Under the pieces are notes generated by a model that worked only from the letters and a program-made list of their open reading frames with translations, had not been told where the DNA came from and did no database searches. The position numbers and the translations under genes were made by a program. A DNA stretch of 64,000 nucleotides from Methanobrevibacter sp. (GTDB taxonomy: Archaea; Methanobacteriota; Methanobacteria; Methanobacteriales; Methanobacteriaceae): the NCBI RefSeq assembly GCF_015062935.1, contig NZ_SUTM01000002.1, positions 109,377 through 173,376 of the forward strand. The letters are read 5' to 3'. Positions 9,358-18,040 of this stretch are shown in pieces (the stretch's first letter is position 1; each line of letters opens with the position of its first letter).

Positions 9358-10713
9358 TTAGATATCTAAATATTTTCTTTGTTCGTATCCAAATACTTGA
9401 ACACGGTATTCGTCCCATTCCTGATATTTGAGCTCTAGGAATTTTTCGCTGACGTGAGGTCCCAGTGCATTGAGTATCAGAGGGTCTTCTTCTAAAGAGT
9501 GGTAAGCTTCCCATAAACTGGTTGGCAGCAGTTTGATTCCTTTCGCTTCCCTTTCCTCTTCAGTCATTACATAAATGTTTTCTTCAACAGGGTCTCCAGG
9601 ATCGATTTTGTTAACGATTCCGTCAATACCTGCTTCAAGCATTACTGTAAATGCGAGATATGGGTTACATGCAGGGTCAGGAGATCTGTATTCAATACGT
9701 GTAGCTTTACCACGTGCTGCAGGCACTCTGATTAATGCTGACCTGTTTCTAAGACCGTATGCCCTGTATACTGGAGCTTCATAACCAGGAACTAAACGTT
9801 TGTATGAATTTACGATAGGGTTTGTGATTGCTGTAATAGCTGGAGCGTGCTTGAGTAATCCTCCCATGAAGTACATTGCATCTTTTGACAGACCTGTTTC
9901 TGAGTCAGGGTCTGAAAAGAGGTTTCTGTCTCCTTTAAATACTGACTGGTGGCAGTGCATACCACTTCCGCTTACTCCGAAAAACGGTTTAGGCATGAAT
10001 GTTACTCTGTAGTCCATCTGGTCAAATGTAGCCATGTTGTCTACGATAGCTTTGATAGCCTGTTTGAATGTAATTACAGCATCTGCTGTTTTTAAAGCGT
10101 CTTTGAATTTGAATGCGATTTCGTTTTGACCCGGTGCCACTTCGTGGTGTGAAGCCTCAACTTCAAAGTCCAAGTCTTCCAGGTTTAAGGTTAGTTCTCT
10201 TCTGAAGTCCGGACCTTTGTCCAATGGTTCAACGTCAAAGTATCCTGCATCATCGTAAGGCATAGGATATCCGTTTTCATCAATGTCCACAATGAAAAAT
10301 TCAGGTTCAGGACCGATGTTGTACTGAAGGCCCATTTTTGCTATGTGTGCAAGGGATTTTTTAAGAACTCCCCTTGGGTCTCCTATAAACGGTTCTCTGT
10401 CTGCTGTCCAGACGTCACAGATAAATCTGCAGGTTGCGGATTCTTCAGGTCTCCATGAAAGTCTTGAGTAAGTGTCAATATCAGGTTTCAATACTAGGTC
10501 ACTGTCGTTTACTCCTACAAATCCTGCTATGGATGATCCGTCAAACAACATTCCTTCGTTAAATAATTCCGCCATATCTTCTCCATTGAACGGAATTACG
10601 ATGTTTTTAACGGTACCATTAATATCAACAAATTGTAAACGGATAAATTTGATATTATCCTCTTTCATTTTTTCTCTTATAAGTTCTATTTTTTCTTCTG
10701 GAATATCACTCAT
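9358..10713 (-). CDS. glnA: Glutamine synthetase type I (alpha-like)
   Basis: The 451-residue enzyme makes glutamine from glutamate, ammonia and ATP. Family blocks are visible: [27 protein letters not shown], the GSGMHCHQS active-site segment and [11 protein letters not shown]. The C-terminal region near NIYVMTEEE lacks the adenylylation tyrosine motif of the enteric (beta) type, so control is probably transcriptional and by feedback. A perfect NrpR operator lies 47 bp upstream of the start, and nrpR follows in the same direction. Confidence 0.96.
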   Translation of the reverse strand: MSDIPEEKIELIREKMKEDNIKFIRLQFVDINGTVKNIVIPFNGEDMAELFNEGMLFDGSSIAGFVGVNDSDLVLKPDIDTYSRLSWRPEESATCRFICDVWTADREPFIGDPRGVLKKSLAHIAKMGLQYNIGPEPEFFIVDIDENGYPMPYDDAGYFDVEPLDKGPDFRRELTLNLEDLDFEVEASHHEVAPGQNEIAFKFKDALKTADAVITFKQAIKAIVDNMATFDQMDYRVTFMPKPFFGVSGSGMHCHQSVFKGDRNLFSDPDSETGLSKDAMYFMGGLLKHAPAITAITNPIVNSYKRLVPGYEAPVYRAYGLRNRSALIRVPAARGKATRIEYRSPDPACNPYLAFTVMLEAGIDGIVNKIDPGDPVEENIYVMTEEEREAKGIKLLPTSLWEAYHSLEEDPLILNALGPHVSEKFLELKYQEWDEYRVQVFGYEQRKYLDI

Positions 10714-10759
10714 CTAAATCAAGCTCCGAATTTTATAAGACTGAGTTTTTTCAATAGTC

Positions 10760-10773
10760 GGAAATATACTTCC
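10760..10773. promoter_or_regulatory. NrpR operator upstream of glnA
   Basis: GGAA-ATATAC-TTCC is an exact match to the NrpR operator consensus GGAA-N6-TTCC known from Methanococcus. It sits about 28 bp downstream (minus strand) of the glnA TATA box, so it overlaps the predicted transcription start. Confidence 0.9.
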
Positions 10774-10800
10774 TATTAATTTTATATCTAAATTTATTAC

Positions 10801-10808
10801 TATATAAA
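10801..10808 (-). promoter_or_regulatory. glnA TATA box
   Basis: The minus strand reads AATCTTTATATAG here, with TTTATATA at 10808-10801. Its distance to the NrpR operator and the glnA start codon is normal for an archaeal promoter. Confidence 0.65.
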
Positions 10809-10954
10809 GATTTTGAAAAAAAATAAGCTAGTTAAAAGGATAATCAACCGTTATATCCAAATTAAATTAATTTTTATAAAAAATTTCTATGATTTTTTAA
10901 TTTTATTGAATACTGTTCAATCTTATATAAAAAATAGTTAAAAATTTGATTTAT

Positions 10955-11698
10955 CTACAGTTCCTCTGTTGTAAAAGAGGTAAAATCCAATAAATCAAAT
11001 GTCAATATTTTAGGCACAACTGTTACCTTTCCGATTCCTGTAATTATTTTAAAGGCTTCTATGGCTTCAAGACACCCTATCAGATTTGGAGTAGGTCCGA
11101 TTGCAGGCGGTGTTGTGCTGGCAATGCCTTTAAGCTCGTCAATGACATCACTTGTCAGTTCCCTTTCAAATGAAGGAAGGTTGAAAAGTTCCTCATAGCT
11201 TTTTGTATTTGACAGGAAGACTGTAATCTGACCCATTGTTCCGTGAATCGCTCCATGGATAAAAGGTATTCTGTTTTCTCTTGCCTTTCTGGAAACGATG
11301 ACTCTGGTGAGGACATTGTCAAGTGCATCGATGACGATATTTGCATCCTGAATAAGCTTGTCAATGTTGCTTTCATCCACATGCTCTGTAAAGCACTCCA
11401 CATTAACGTAGGGGTTAATCTGTTCAACTTTCTGTTTGGCAACTTTGCTTTTTTCAAATCCTATGTCATTTGCTGTTGCAAGGGTCTGTCTGTTGAGGTT
11501 TGTCCAGTCAAAGGTATCCTCATCTACAAGAACCAGGCTGCCTATTCCCATTCTTGCAAGCATTTCGATGGTCTGGCCCCCGATTCCTCCGCAGCCGATT
11601 ACTGTTATTTTTGCATTTCTGAACTTTTCCTGTTCTTCTTTGTCTAAAAGGGGCATTTGGCGTGTAAGGATTTCCCAGTATCTATCATCATTTTCCAT
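10955..11698 (-). CDS. ThiF/MoeB-type adenylyltransferase (E1-like)
   Basis: This 247-residue Rossmann protein has GCGGIGGQTIEMLARMGIG (nucleotide binding), DEDTFDWTNLNRQ (aspartate and arginine-finger region) and IDALDNVLTR, typical of enzymes that adenylate the C-terminus of ubiquitin-like sulphur carriers. Zinc-binding CxxC pairs, common in MoeB/ThiF, are absent: only three isolated cysteines occur. The partner carrier protein is not in this window. It starts 9 bp after the aldo/keto reductase gene ends, so the two are probably one operon. The exact substrate is unknown. Confidence 0.85.
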   Translation of the reverse strand: MENDDRYWEILTRQMPLLDKEEQEKFRNAKITVIGCGGIGGQTIEMLARMGIGSLVLVDEDTFDWTNLNRQTLATANDIGFEKSKVAKQKVEQINPYVNVECFTEHVDESNIDKLIQDANIVIDALDNVLTRVIVSRKARENRIPFIHGAIHGTMGQITVFLSNTKSYEELFNLPSFERELTSDVIDELKGIASTTPPAIGPTPNLIGCLEAIEAFKIITGIGKVTVVPKILTFDLLDFTSFTTEEL

Positions 11699-11707
11699 TT
11701 TTTACAC

Positions 11708-12874
11708 CTAAAAGTGGTCAAATTCACTTCCGAAGTATTCATATACCTTCTGAAGCTCTTCAGGTATATTCAGCATTTGGGTACAGAACGGAAGACATTC
11801 TTCACAGTTGACGCAGCTGTCCGCCCTTGAATCATCATCAATCAGTGAGAAATACTGCATTGCACTGGCCTTAGGGTCGTTAAGCATGTGTGCGATATTG
11901 TATTCGGTCAGGCAGTTGATGATGTCCACTCCATGAGGGCATGGCATACAGTAGCCGCATCTGGTACATCTGTTTCCTAAAAATCCTCTGTATGTTCTTG
12001 CAACCTCCCTGATTATTTCCTGGTCGTAATCGCTGATTTTATCAATTCTTGAAGCTATTTCAATATTCTCTTTCACCTGATCAAGGCTTGTCATTCCGCT
12101 TAAAACGCAGTCGACATCATCCCTGTTCCATAAGTATTGAAGAGCCCATTCAACAGGAGTCCTTTTGACTTCTGCCATCTGCCACAGTTCATTAACTTCC
12201 GGCGGAATGTTGTTTACGAGTCTTCCACCTCTTAAAGGCTCCATAATCATGCTTCCCATATTCACTTCCTTGAGATAGTTCAGTCCCATGATTCCTGACT
12301 GATAATATTCGTCCAGGTAGTTCATCTGGGTCAGCCCCACTTCCCATTTCGGATATTCGTCAATGATTTCAATTACATAGTCAACTTCAATGTGTGATGA
12401 AAACCCTACATGGCCCACTTTTCCGGATGAAAGGCAGTCGTCGAGAAAATCAAGGACATTCAAATCCTTAACCTTGTACCAGTCCGGAACTGTCAGGGAA
12501 TGGAGCAGATAAATGTCAATATAATCAGTCTGAAGTTTTTTGAGCTGTTCGTCGAGATAATATTCGAAATCCTCTTCCTTTTCAATAGCCCATGAAGGAG
12601 ATTTTGTCTGAAGGTAAACTTCGTCCCTCATGCTGTTTTCAGCTAAAAATTCACCAACAAATGTTTCACTGTTTCCGCTGCCTTCCAATGTTTTGCTGTG
12701 GTAAGGATAAGCGGTATCTATGAGATTTATTCCGTTTTCAATTCCGTATTCAAGCATTTTGGATGCTTCAGTCTTGTCGATATTGTCATTGGAACCGATT
12801 GTTGGAAGTCTCATTGTTCCAAAACCAAGTCTTGAAACCTTCAGTCCGGTTTTTCCAAGTTTATTATATATCAT
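11708..12874 (-). CDS. Aldo/keto reductase with C-terminal ferredoxin domain
   Basis: Of 388 residues, the first 290 or so form an aldo/keto reductase barrel (SRLGFGTMRLP, INLIDTAYPYH, DIYLLHSL, VDCVLSGM). The C-terminus carries iron-sulphur motifs CTRCGYCMPCP and CVNCEECLPFC. This architecture is common in anaerobes, where electrons probably come from ferredoxin as well as a nicotinamide. The substrate cannot be told. The gene heads an operon with the ThiF-like gene downstream. Confidence 0.88.
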   Translation of the reverse strand: MIYNKLGKTGLKVSRLGFGTMRLPTIGSNDNIDKTEASKMLEYGIENGINLIDTAYPYHSKTLEGSGNSETFVGEFLAENSMRDEVYLQTKSPSWAIEKEEDFEYYLDEQLKKLQTDYIDIYLLHSLTVPDWYKVKDLNVLDFLDDCLSSGKVGHVGFSSHIEVDYVIEIIDEYPKWEVGLTQMNYLDEYYQSGIMGLNYLKEVNMGSMIMEPLRGGRLVNNIPPEVNELWQMAEVKRTPVEWALQYLWNRDDVDCVLSGMTSLDQVKENIEIASRIDKISDYDQEIIREVARTYRGFLGNRCTRCGYCMPCPHGVDIINCLTEYNIAHMLNDPKASAMQYFSLIDDDSRADSCVNCEECLPFCTQMLNIPEELQKVYEYFGSEFDHF

Positions 12875-12979
12875 TTCAAATCCCTATATGGTATATTAGA
12901 AAGAAAACTATAAAATTGTTATGATTTGAAAAATTATTTAAAAAATAGTAATTAAGATGGGAATTCCTGGGATTTAAGA

Positions 12980-13088
12980 TGCCGGGGGCGGGATTCGAAC
13001 CCGCGATCTCACGGTATCCCAGGAATAAGCTAGAGCACGCTTTATTACCCTATGAGCCGTGCGCTCTAACCAGCTGAGCCACCCCGGC
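12980..13088 (-). tRNA. tRNA-Met (CAT), elongator type, with a 35-nt intron
   Basis: The minus strand folds as a tRNA: acceptor GCCGGGG/CCCCGGC with discriminator A, D-arm GCTC...GAGC, anticodon stem CACGG/CCGTG, anticodon CAT at 13054-13052, and T-arm GCGGG-TTCGAAT-CCCGC. An intron at 13016-13050 interrupts the anticodon loop after position 37, the canonical archaeal site cut by the splicing endonuclease. No CCA is encoded. It lacks the usual archaeal initiator acceptor stem, so it is the elongator (CAT could also read as an Ile2 precursor). Confidence 0.93.
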
Positions 13089-13248
13089 ATCTAACAAATA
13101 TATTTATTTTAATCATTACATTTAAAGTTTTTGTTTTTTTGGTCTATTTTTACTCCACTTTACATTTTTTGAAAAATATTTAAAAACTAAAAGTTAAAAT
13201 ATTACGGATTGAATAATTAGAATTATCAACTGAAAAGTATGTGATTCA

Positions 13249-13881
13249 ATGCAAAAGTTCTGTAAAAACTGCGGGGCATACGTCGGTGAAACCACAAGGT
13301 TCTGCCCCGATTGCGGCAGGGAAGTTCAAAACAATTCCATAAGGTACTGTCCTCACTGCGGTGACGAGCTTGTAGAAAATGAATACTTCTGCAAAAACTG
13401 CGGTACAAAGCTTAAGGAACCAAAAAAGGAGAGTCTGCTTGACAGGCATAAGATTCCTATTATCATTGTTCTTGTTATTGCAGTGATAGGCGTAATTGTA
13501 CTGGGCGCCGCTTCCATGATGCTTCCTTACGGGAGTCAGGAAGTCCAGGTCGATACATTTTCCTTTGAAATTCCTGAAGACTATGTTTACAATGAGGATT
13601 TAAGCAGCAGTGAAAATACTGCAGGCCTTCAATACGTCACAGGATACTGGGACAACTACGGCGACTATATCCAGATAGACGTGATGTATACGACATCCTA
13701 TCATGTGGATCAAAATGAAGTCGCAAAGGAAGTCGGCGGAGAGCGCCGCAGCATGATGGGCTATGATGGTTATTACAATGACCTTTCAGATGCATATTCA
13801 TTCAGTTTTGTAAAGGATAACAAGCTAATCACTATATACACTTCCAATGAGGATTTGTTCAATCAGATAAGCGTGTTGTAA
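13249..13881 (+). CDS. Double zinc-ribbon membrane protein
   Basis: The 210-residue protein starts with two zinc ribbons (CKNC, CPDC, CPHC, CKNC, residues about 5-50) on the cytoplasmic side. A basic stretch and one transmembrane helix follow (about 68-90: IPIIIVLVIAVIGVIVLGAAS), then an extracellular domain of about 120 residues with many aromatic and acidic residues. Similar zinc-ribbon anchored proteins are common in Methanobrevibacter; their function is unknown. It lies alone, divergent from tRNA-Met. Confidence 0.82.
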   Translation: MQKFCKNCGAYVGETTRFCPDCGREVQNNSIRYCPHCGDELVENEYFCKNCGTKLKEPKKESLLDRHKIPIIIVLVIAVIGVIVLGAASMMLPYGSQEVQVDTFSFEIPEDYVYNEDLSSSENTAGLQYVTGYWDNYGDYIQIDVMYTTSYHVDQNEVAKEVGGERRSMMGYDGYYNDLSDAYSFSFVKDNKLITIYTSNEDLFNQISVL

Positions 13882-13967
13882 TCTTTTAATTTTTTTTATA
13901 AAATGATAATTTTAAAACTTATGAAAAATATATTATTAATAGTTAGTTTATTAGGAGACATGTTAAA

Positions 13968-15218
13968 ATGAGCAAAGTTAAAGATATGTCACTTGCACCT
14001 GAAGGTGTAAGAAAAATCGAATGGGTTCAAAAACACATGCCTGTTTTGGAATCCATTAAAGCAGAATATTTAGAAACCCAGCCTTTCAAAGGAATTACTA
14101 TTGGTTCATGTTTACATTTAGAACCTAAAACAATCAATTTAGGTTTAACATTAATGGCCGGTGGTGCGGAAGTCGCAATGACCGGATGCAATCCATTGTC
14201 CACTCACGATGATGCAGTTGCAGGAGCAGCTGATTTAGGATTAAATGTTTATGGATGGAGAGAACAGGATGATGAAGAATACTACCAGACCATCAACATG
14301 GTTCTCGACCACAAACCTGACATCATCATCGATGACGGAGCAGACATGATTATGGTACTTCACAATGAAAGAACTGAACTTTTAAGCCACATCAAAGGGG
14401 CTTGTGAAGAAACCACAACAGGTGTACATCGTCTTCAGGCAATGCACGCTGACGGCGCATTGAAATTCCCGGTAATTGCAGTAAACGACGCATACACTAA
14501 ATATCTCTTTGACAACAGATACGGAACCGGACAATCAAGTTTCGACGCAATCATGGGAACAACCAACATGGTCATTGCCGGAAAAACCGTTGTAGTATGT
14601 GGATACGGATGGTGCGGTCGTGGACTTGCACTCAGAGCAGCAGGTCTCGGAGCAGACGTTATTGTAACTGAAGTAGATCCAATCAGAGCACTTGAAGCTA
14701 GAATGGACGGATACAGAGTAATGACAATCAGAGAAGCTGTAAAACAGGCTGATTTAATTATCACTGTAACCGGTAACGCTGACATCATCTGTGGAGATGA
14801 CTTCAAATACATGAAAGACGGATGTATGCTTGCAAACTCCGGACACTTCAATGTAGAAATCAACAGGCCAGACCTTGAAGCAATTTCAACTGAAGTTAAA
14901 GAAGTACGTGAAAGTATTGAAGAGTTCACCACTAAAGACGGAAGAAAAATCTATCTTTTAGCTGACGGACGTTTAGTAAACCTTTCAGCAGCACGTGGAC
15001 AGGGACACCCTGCAGAAATCATGGACATGAGTTTCGCAGTACAGGCTTTATCTGCAAAACACATCCTTGAAAACGACCTGCCTGTAGGCGTAACCAAAGC
15101 ACCAGATGAAATCGACTACACCGTAGCAAGTATGAAACTCGATGCTATGGGAATTGAAATCGACTCTTTAACCGACAAACAAAAAGCTTACATGGCTAAC
15201 TGGCAGGAAGGAACATAA
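13968..15218 (+). CDS. ahcY: S-adenosylhomocysteine / S-inosylhomocysteine hydrolase
   Basis: This 416-residue enzyme belongs to the S-adenosylhomocysteinase family, which recycles the by-product of methyl transfer. The NAD-binding segment VVVCGYGWCGRGLALRA and the family blocks MTGCNPLSTHDDAVA and NSGHFNVEI are present. In Methanocaldococcus jannaschii the family member acts on S-inosylhomocysteine after deamination, so the same may hold here. The stop codon lies in a stem-loop followed by long T-runs. Confidence 0.94.
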   Translation: MSKVKDMSLAPEGVRKIEWVQKHMPVLESIKAEYLETQPFKGITIGSCLHLEPKTINLGLTLMAGGAEVAMTGCNPLSTHDDAVAGAADLGLNVYGWREQDDEEYYQTINMVLDHKPDIIIDDGADMIMVLHNERTELLSHIKGACEETTTGVHRLQAMHADGALKFPVIAVNDAYTKYLFDNRYGTGQSSFDAIMGTTNMVIAGKTVVVCGYGWCGRGLALRAAGLGADVIVTEVDPIRALEARMDGYRVMTIREAVKQADLIITVTGNADIICGDDFKYMKDGCMLANSGHFNVEINRPDLEAISTEVKEVRESIEEFTTKDGRKIYLLADGRLVNLSAARGQGHPAEIMDMSFAVQALSAKHILENDLPVGVTKAPDEIDYTVASMKLDAMGIEIDSLTDKQKAYMANWQEGT

Positions 15219-15244
15219 TTCCTTCAATTTTTTTTCTTTTTTTT
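15207..15244 (+). terminator. Stem-loop and T-tracts after ahcY
   Basis: GAAGGAA-CATAA-TTCCTTC (15207-15225) has 7-bp arms, with the ahcY stop codon TAA in the loop. Two long T-runs follow directly up to the start codon of the next gene at 15245, which therefore has no visible ribosome binding site. Confidence 0.65.
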
Positions 15245-15895
15245 ATGTCTTATTTTAAATATATTGACAATGGTGACGGACCAACCAAACTATTCGTTGG
15301 CGGAATCCATGGAAATGAAGGTTTGACCTCTTTAAAATTCATTGAAAACATTAATGAGGATGATTTGTCCAGCGGACAGTTTTATTTTTACAATTTCGAT
15401 AAGACTCCATATATTTCCACAATCAAAAAGGAGTATTATGAATCTGAAATTGGCCAGAAGATACTGAATCTGATAGAATATTTCGAACCTGATTTCTATA
15501 CGGAACTCCACTGCTATAACCTTAAGAATTATGAAAAGTTAACTTCCATGGAGAGATATGAAAAAACAGGTGTTCCTCCATTGATAAAGCTTGGAAATCA
15601 TGTTCTTGTATCATCAGTTTCACCGCTGATTAGAATGACCTATTTTTCAACAGATACTGTCTGCAAGACCCTGGAATTTCCATGTTTTGAAAAACTGACT
15701 CCCGAACTAATTGAAAAATATGATTTTAATGAGTCAAAAGCCATTGAGACTTATGAAGATTTGCTGAAACTTATTTTAAAATCACCTTCAAGGGATTATT
15801 TCGAAACTGCAATGTTAAAGTATTATAAGCCTCAGGTAGATTTGGCAGTTAAATTTGCAAAAAAAGTTTTCGGCGAGGATTTCCCGCCTTATTAA
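15245..15895 (+). CDS. DUF2119-like protein, probable zinc carboxypeptidase/deacylase fold
   Basis: The 216-residue protein has GGIHGNEG near residue 20 and ELHCYN near residue 93. These resemble the HxxE and downstream histidine zinc ligands of the M14 / aspartoacylase family. I associate this combination with the methanogen family DUF2119, whose substrate is unknown. The gene starts right after the ahcY T-tracts without a ribosome binding site, so it may be translated from a short or leaderless transcript. It converges on fen. Confidence 0.72.
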   Translation: MSYFKYIDNGDGPTKLFVGGIHGNEGLTSLKFIENINEDDLSSGQFYFYNFDKTPYISTIKKEYYESEIGQKILNLIEYFEPDFYTELHCYNLKNYEKLTSMERYEKTGVPPLIKLGNHVLVSSVSPLIRMTYFSTDTVCKTLEFPCFEKLTPELIEKYDFNESKAIETYEDLLKLILKSPSRDYFETAMLKYYKPQVDLAVKFAKKVFGEDFPPY

Positions 15896-15902
15896 TTAAT
15901 TT

Positions 15903-16886
15903 TTAAAACCAGGCGTCAAGACTTCCCTGTGATGAGTTTAAATTTTTAAGTTTATCCGCTGCCTTTGACACACGTTCCTGTGAGAATCCATGTTCAAAGC
16001 ATAGGAATTCTATCAGTTTATCCTGATTAGGTTTTTCCCATTTGATTTTATAATCGGTATTCACGTTATGGTTTAAGAATAGCTGTCTGACTTCATCCAA
16101 ATCGTGTGTGGATTCCTTTTGAAGCTCTGCAATTTTTTCTTTGAGCTGTCCTTTATGGGCTAATTTCAGCGCAGTTTTTGCACCCACTCCTTTTAGGCCT
16201 TCACAGAAGTCTGTTCCAATCAGTATTCCCATATCGATAAGTTCTTCACGGCTGATTTTAAGTTCTTTCAATACCCTGTTCAGCTCATAGTATTCCAGAT
16301 TTCCTAAATTTGAATTAACTGCCAGGTTTCTAACAACCCTTTTGGCTCCAAACAGCAGACAGTCATAATCCTGTGAAGCAACAGCATACGCATCTCCGTT
16401 AGCTACAAGATATGCGGCCTGGGCCTCACCTTCCCCTTTGGCTTCAACATATGGTATTCCCATCAATGTCAATAGCTTTTTGGAGGATTCGATAATTTCA
16501 GGAGACAGCTTTGAGGATCTCATTGCAAACTTGCGGGCCTTTTCAGTATCTCCCTCTGCAAGCGCTTCCTTGTAGATTTGTTCTGCTTCGTCACGGATTT
16601 CTCTTCTTTTGGCTTGGGTGTCACTTTTCAGTTCTGATGACTTGCCGTCAAAGACATAAATTGGCTTGATGTCCTTTTCAATCATTGATGAGTTTCTGTA
16701 TAGTATTCCGCTTAAATGGGAAGTGATGTTTCCGTTCTCATCAGTCAGAGGTCTTCCGTCCCTTTGTCTGATTGTGGATAAAAATTGGTAAAGTGTATTG
16801 AAGGCATCTATGGATACCGCTCTGCCTTCCAAATCTTTAAAGTCAATTTTTTTAGGTTCAATTATGTCTTTTAGTTTTACACCCAT
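15903..16886 (-). CDS. fen: Flap endonuclease 1
   Basis: This 327-residue structure-specific nuclease removes 5' flaps during Okazaki fragment maturation and repair. The N-terminal block (IDAFNTLYQFLSTIRQRDG, HLSGILYR, YVFDGK) and the internal block (EAKGEGEAQAAYLV, SQDYDCLLFGA, IGTDFCEGLKGVGAKTAL) contain the metal-binding acidic residues and the helix-hairpin-helix. The C-terminus ends QGSLDAWF, a good PCNA-interacting (PIP) box. Confidence 0.96.
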   Translation of the reverse strand: MGVKLKDIIEPKKIDFKDLEGRAVSIDAFNTLYQFLSTIRQRDGRPLTDENGNITSHLSGILYRNSSMIEKDIKPIYVFDGKSSELKSDTQAKRREIRDEAEQIYKEALAEGDTEKARKFAMRSSKLSPEIIESSKKLLTLMGIPYVEAKGEGEAQAAYLVANGDAYAVASQDYDCLLFGAKRVVRNLAVNSNLGNLEYYELNRVLKELKISREELIDMGILIGTDFCEGLKGVGAKTALKLAHKGQLKEKIAELQKESTHDLDEVRQLFLNHNVNTDYKIKWEKPNQDKLIEFLCFEHGFSQERVSKAADKLKNLNSSQGSLDAWF

Positions 16887-16901
16887 GTTTACACCTTGAA
16901 T

Positions 16902-17456
16902 TCATTTAAAATAACTTAAAGGGAATATCTCTCTTGACCAGAGCCTTACCTTTTCGTGCTGGCTTATGGTGTATTCTCTTCTAAGCATATCTTCGTCTGT
17001 TTTGAATAGTTCTTTAAGTATTGGTGTAGGTTTTTCAATCACGAGATTGCTGATGTCTCTGATGGTTTCAATATTATTGTCGAATATTATTTTATCTATT
17101 GTAATCTTTTCATCAAGCAGAGCCTGTTTAATTGTATCTTTAATCCTTCCTGTAGGTATCAATGACAATGCATAAAATAGAGGACGGCCGCCTTTAAACA
17201 CAATGACTTCCCTGTAAATTATTTCACAGTTCTCATCCATGTCCAGATGTTCTTTTTCCTCGTCAGTGGAATTTCTGACCTCCTGTTTAAGAACGAACAG
17301 GCTTAAAGGTCCATATATTGCACTTAAAGGTGATCCGATTGGACCTAAAGAACATAAAATTTTTTGCATTGATGACAGTTCCACGCCATATTCTTTTTCG
17401 GTTTGTTTTATCAAGTTATAGGTTTCGTTTTTGATTTTTTTACCTGAGGATTCCAT
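16902..17456 (-). CDS. Chorismate-lyase-like protein (DUF98 type), paralogue B
   Basis: The 184-residue protein is a paralogue of the gene just upstream (17469-18032). Both share I(Y/N)FREV-type and FP(L/I)SYF blocks. The pattern matches the DUF98 / UbiC-like chorismate-pyruvate lyase family. Methanogens need 4-hydroxybenzoate from chorismate as a methanopterin precursor, so one copy may supply it. It is 12 bp from its paralogue and 15 bp from fen, in one apparent operon with the aks genes. Which paralogue is catalytic cannot be told. Confidence 0.68.
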   Translation of the reverse strand: MESSGKKIKNETYNLIKQTEKEYGVELSSMQKILCSLGPIGSPLSAIYGPLSLFVLKQEVRNSTDEEKEHLDMDENCEIIYREVIVFKGGRPLFYALSLIPTGRIKDTIKQALLDEKITIDKIIFDNNIETIRDISNLVIEKPTPILKELFKTDEDMLRREYTISQHEKVRLWSREIFPLSYFK

Positions 17457-17468
17457 TTGCTCACCTCT

Positions 17469-18032
17469 TTATATTTCTGTAAAGTAAGAGATTGGGAATA
17501 CTTCCTTAATCCACATTAACACTTCATCGTTGTTGATGATCACGTATTCACGTGCCAGCATTTCCTCCTCGGTGTGGAATAATTCCCTTAATTTAGCATT
17601 CGGTTCTTCGATGTATATCTTTCTGATTTCACGTCTTGATTCTATATTGTAGTTTTTTAATATTCTTCCTATTGGAATATCCGCTCTGATTAAATCGGCG
17701 CACACGTCATCGCTGCACCTGAAAAGAGGTATGTGTGATATTGCATATATCAGGGGTTTTGCACCCTTGTGCATCATAACCTCCCTGAAATTGATTTTTG
17801 TGCCGGCTTCTACATCGACCAGTTTTGCATGCTCTTCATCGGCATCTTCAAAGTGCTGGTCTAATGTAAACAGGCTGATTTTTCCATATAATACATCTAA
17901 AATGGCGGTTATTGAGCCGTCAGTAGTCAGCAGTATTTTCTGGGTATTTGAGAAATGCTTATTGTTTTCATTTTCAAGGTCGTTGATTTTTTCAATTAGT
18001 GGTTTGTTCGCTTCATTTTTCGCCATTGTCAT
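17469..18032 (-). CDS. Chorismate-lyase-like protein (DUF98 type), paralogue A
   Basis: About 187 residues, with the block NFREVMMHKGAKPLIYAISH and a family-like PIGRILKNYNIESRREI, resembling chorismate lyases of the DUF98/UbiC group. ATG at 18032 is preferred because AGTGAT precedes it; GTG at 18041 would overlap the aksD stop codon. The gene follows aksD directly. A role in making 4-hydroxybenzoate for methanopterin is an inference from family and organism. Confidence 0.7.
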   Translation of the reverse strand: MTMAKNEANKPLIEKINDLENENNKHFSNTQKILLTTDGSITAILDVLYGKISLFTLDQHFEDADEEHAKLVDVEAGTKINFREVMMHKGAKPLIYAISHIPLFRCSDDVCADLIRADIPIGRILKNYNIESRREIRKIYIEEPNAKLRELFHTEEEMLAREYVIINNDEVLMWIKEVFPISYFTEI

Positions 18033-18040
18033 TTTAATCA

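Noticed and set aside
11243..11647. Plus-strand frame opposite the ThiF-like gene
   Set aside because: Shadow of a well-supported enzyme gene; no binding site or family match.
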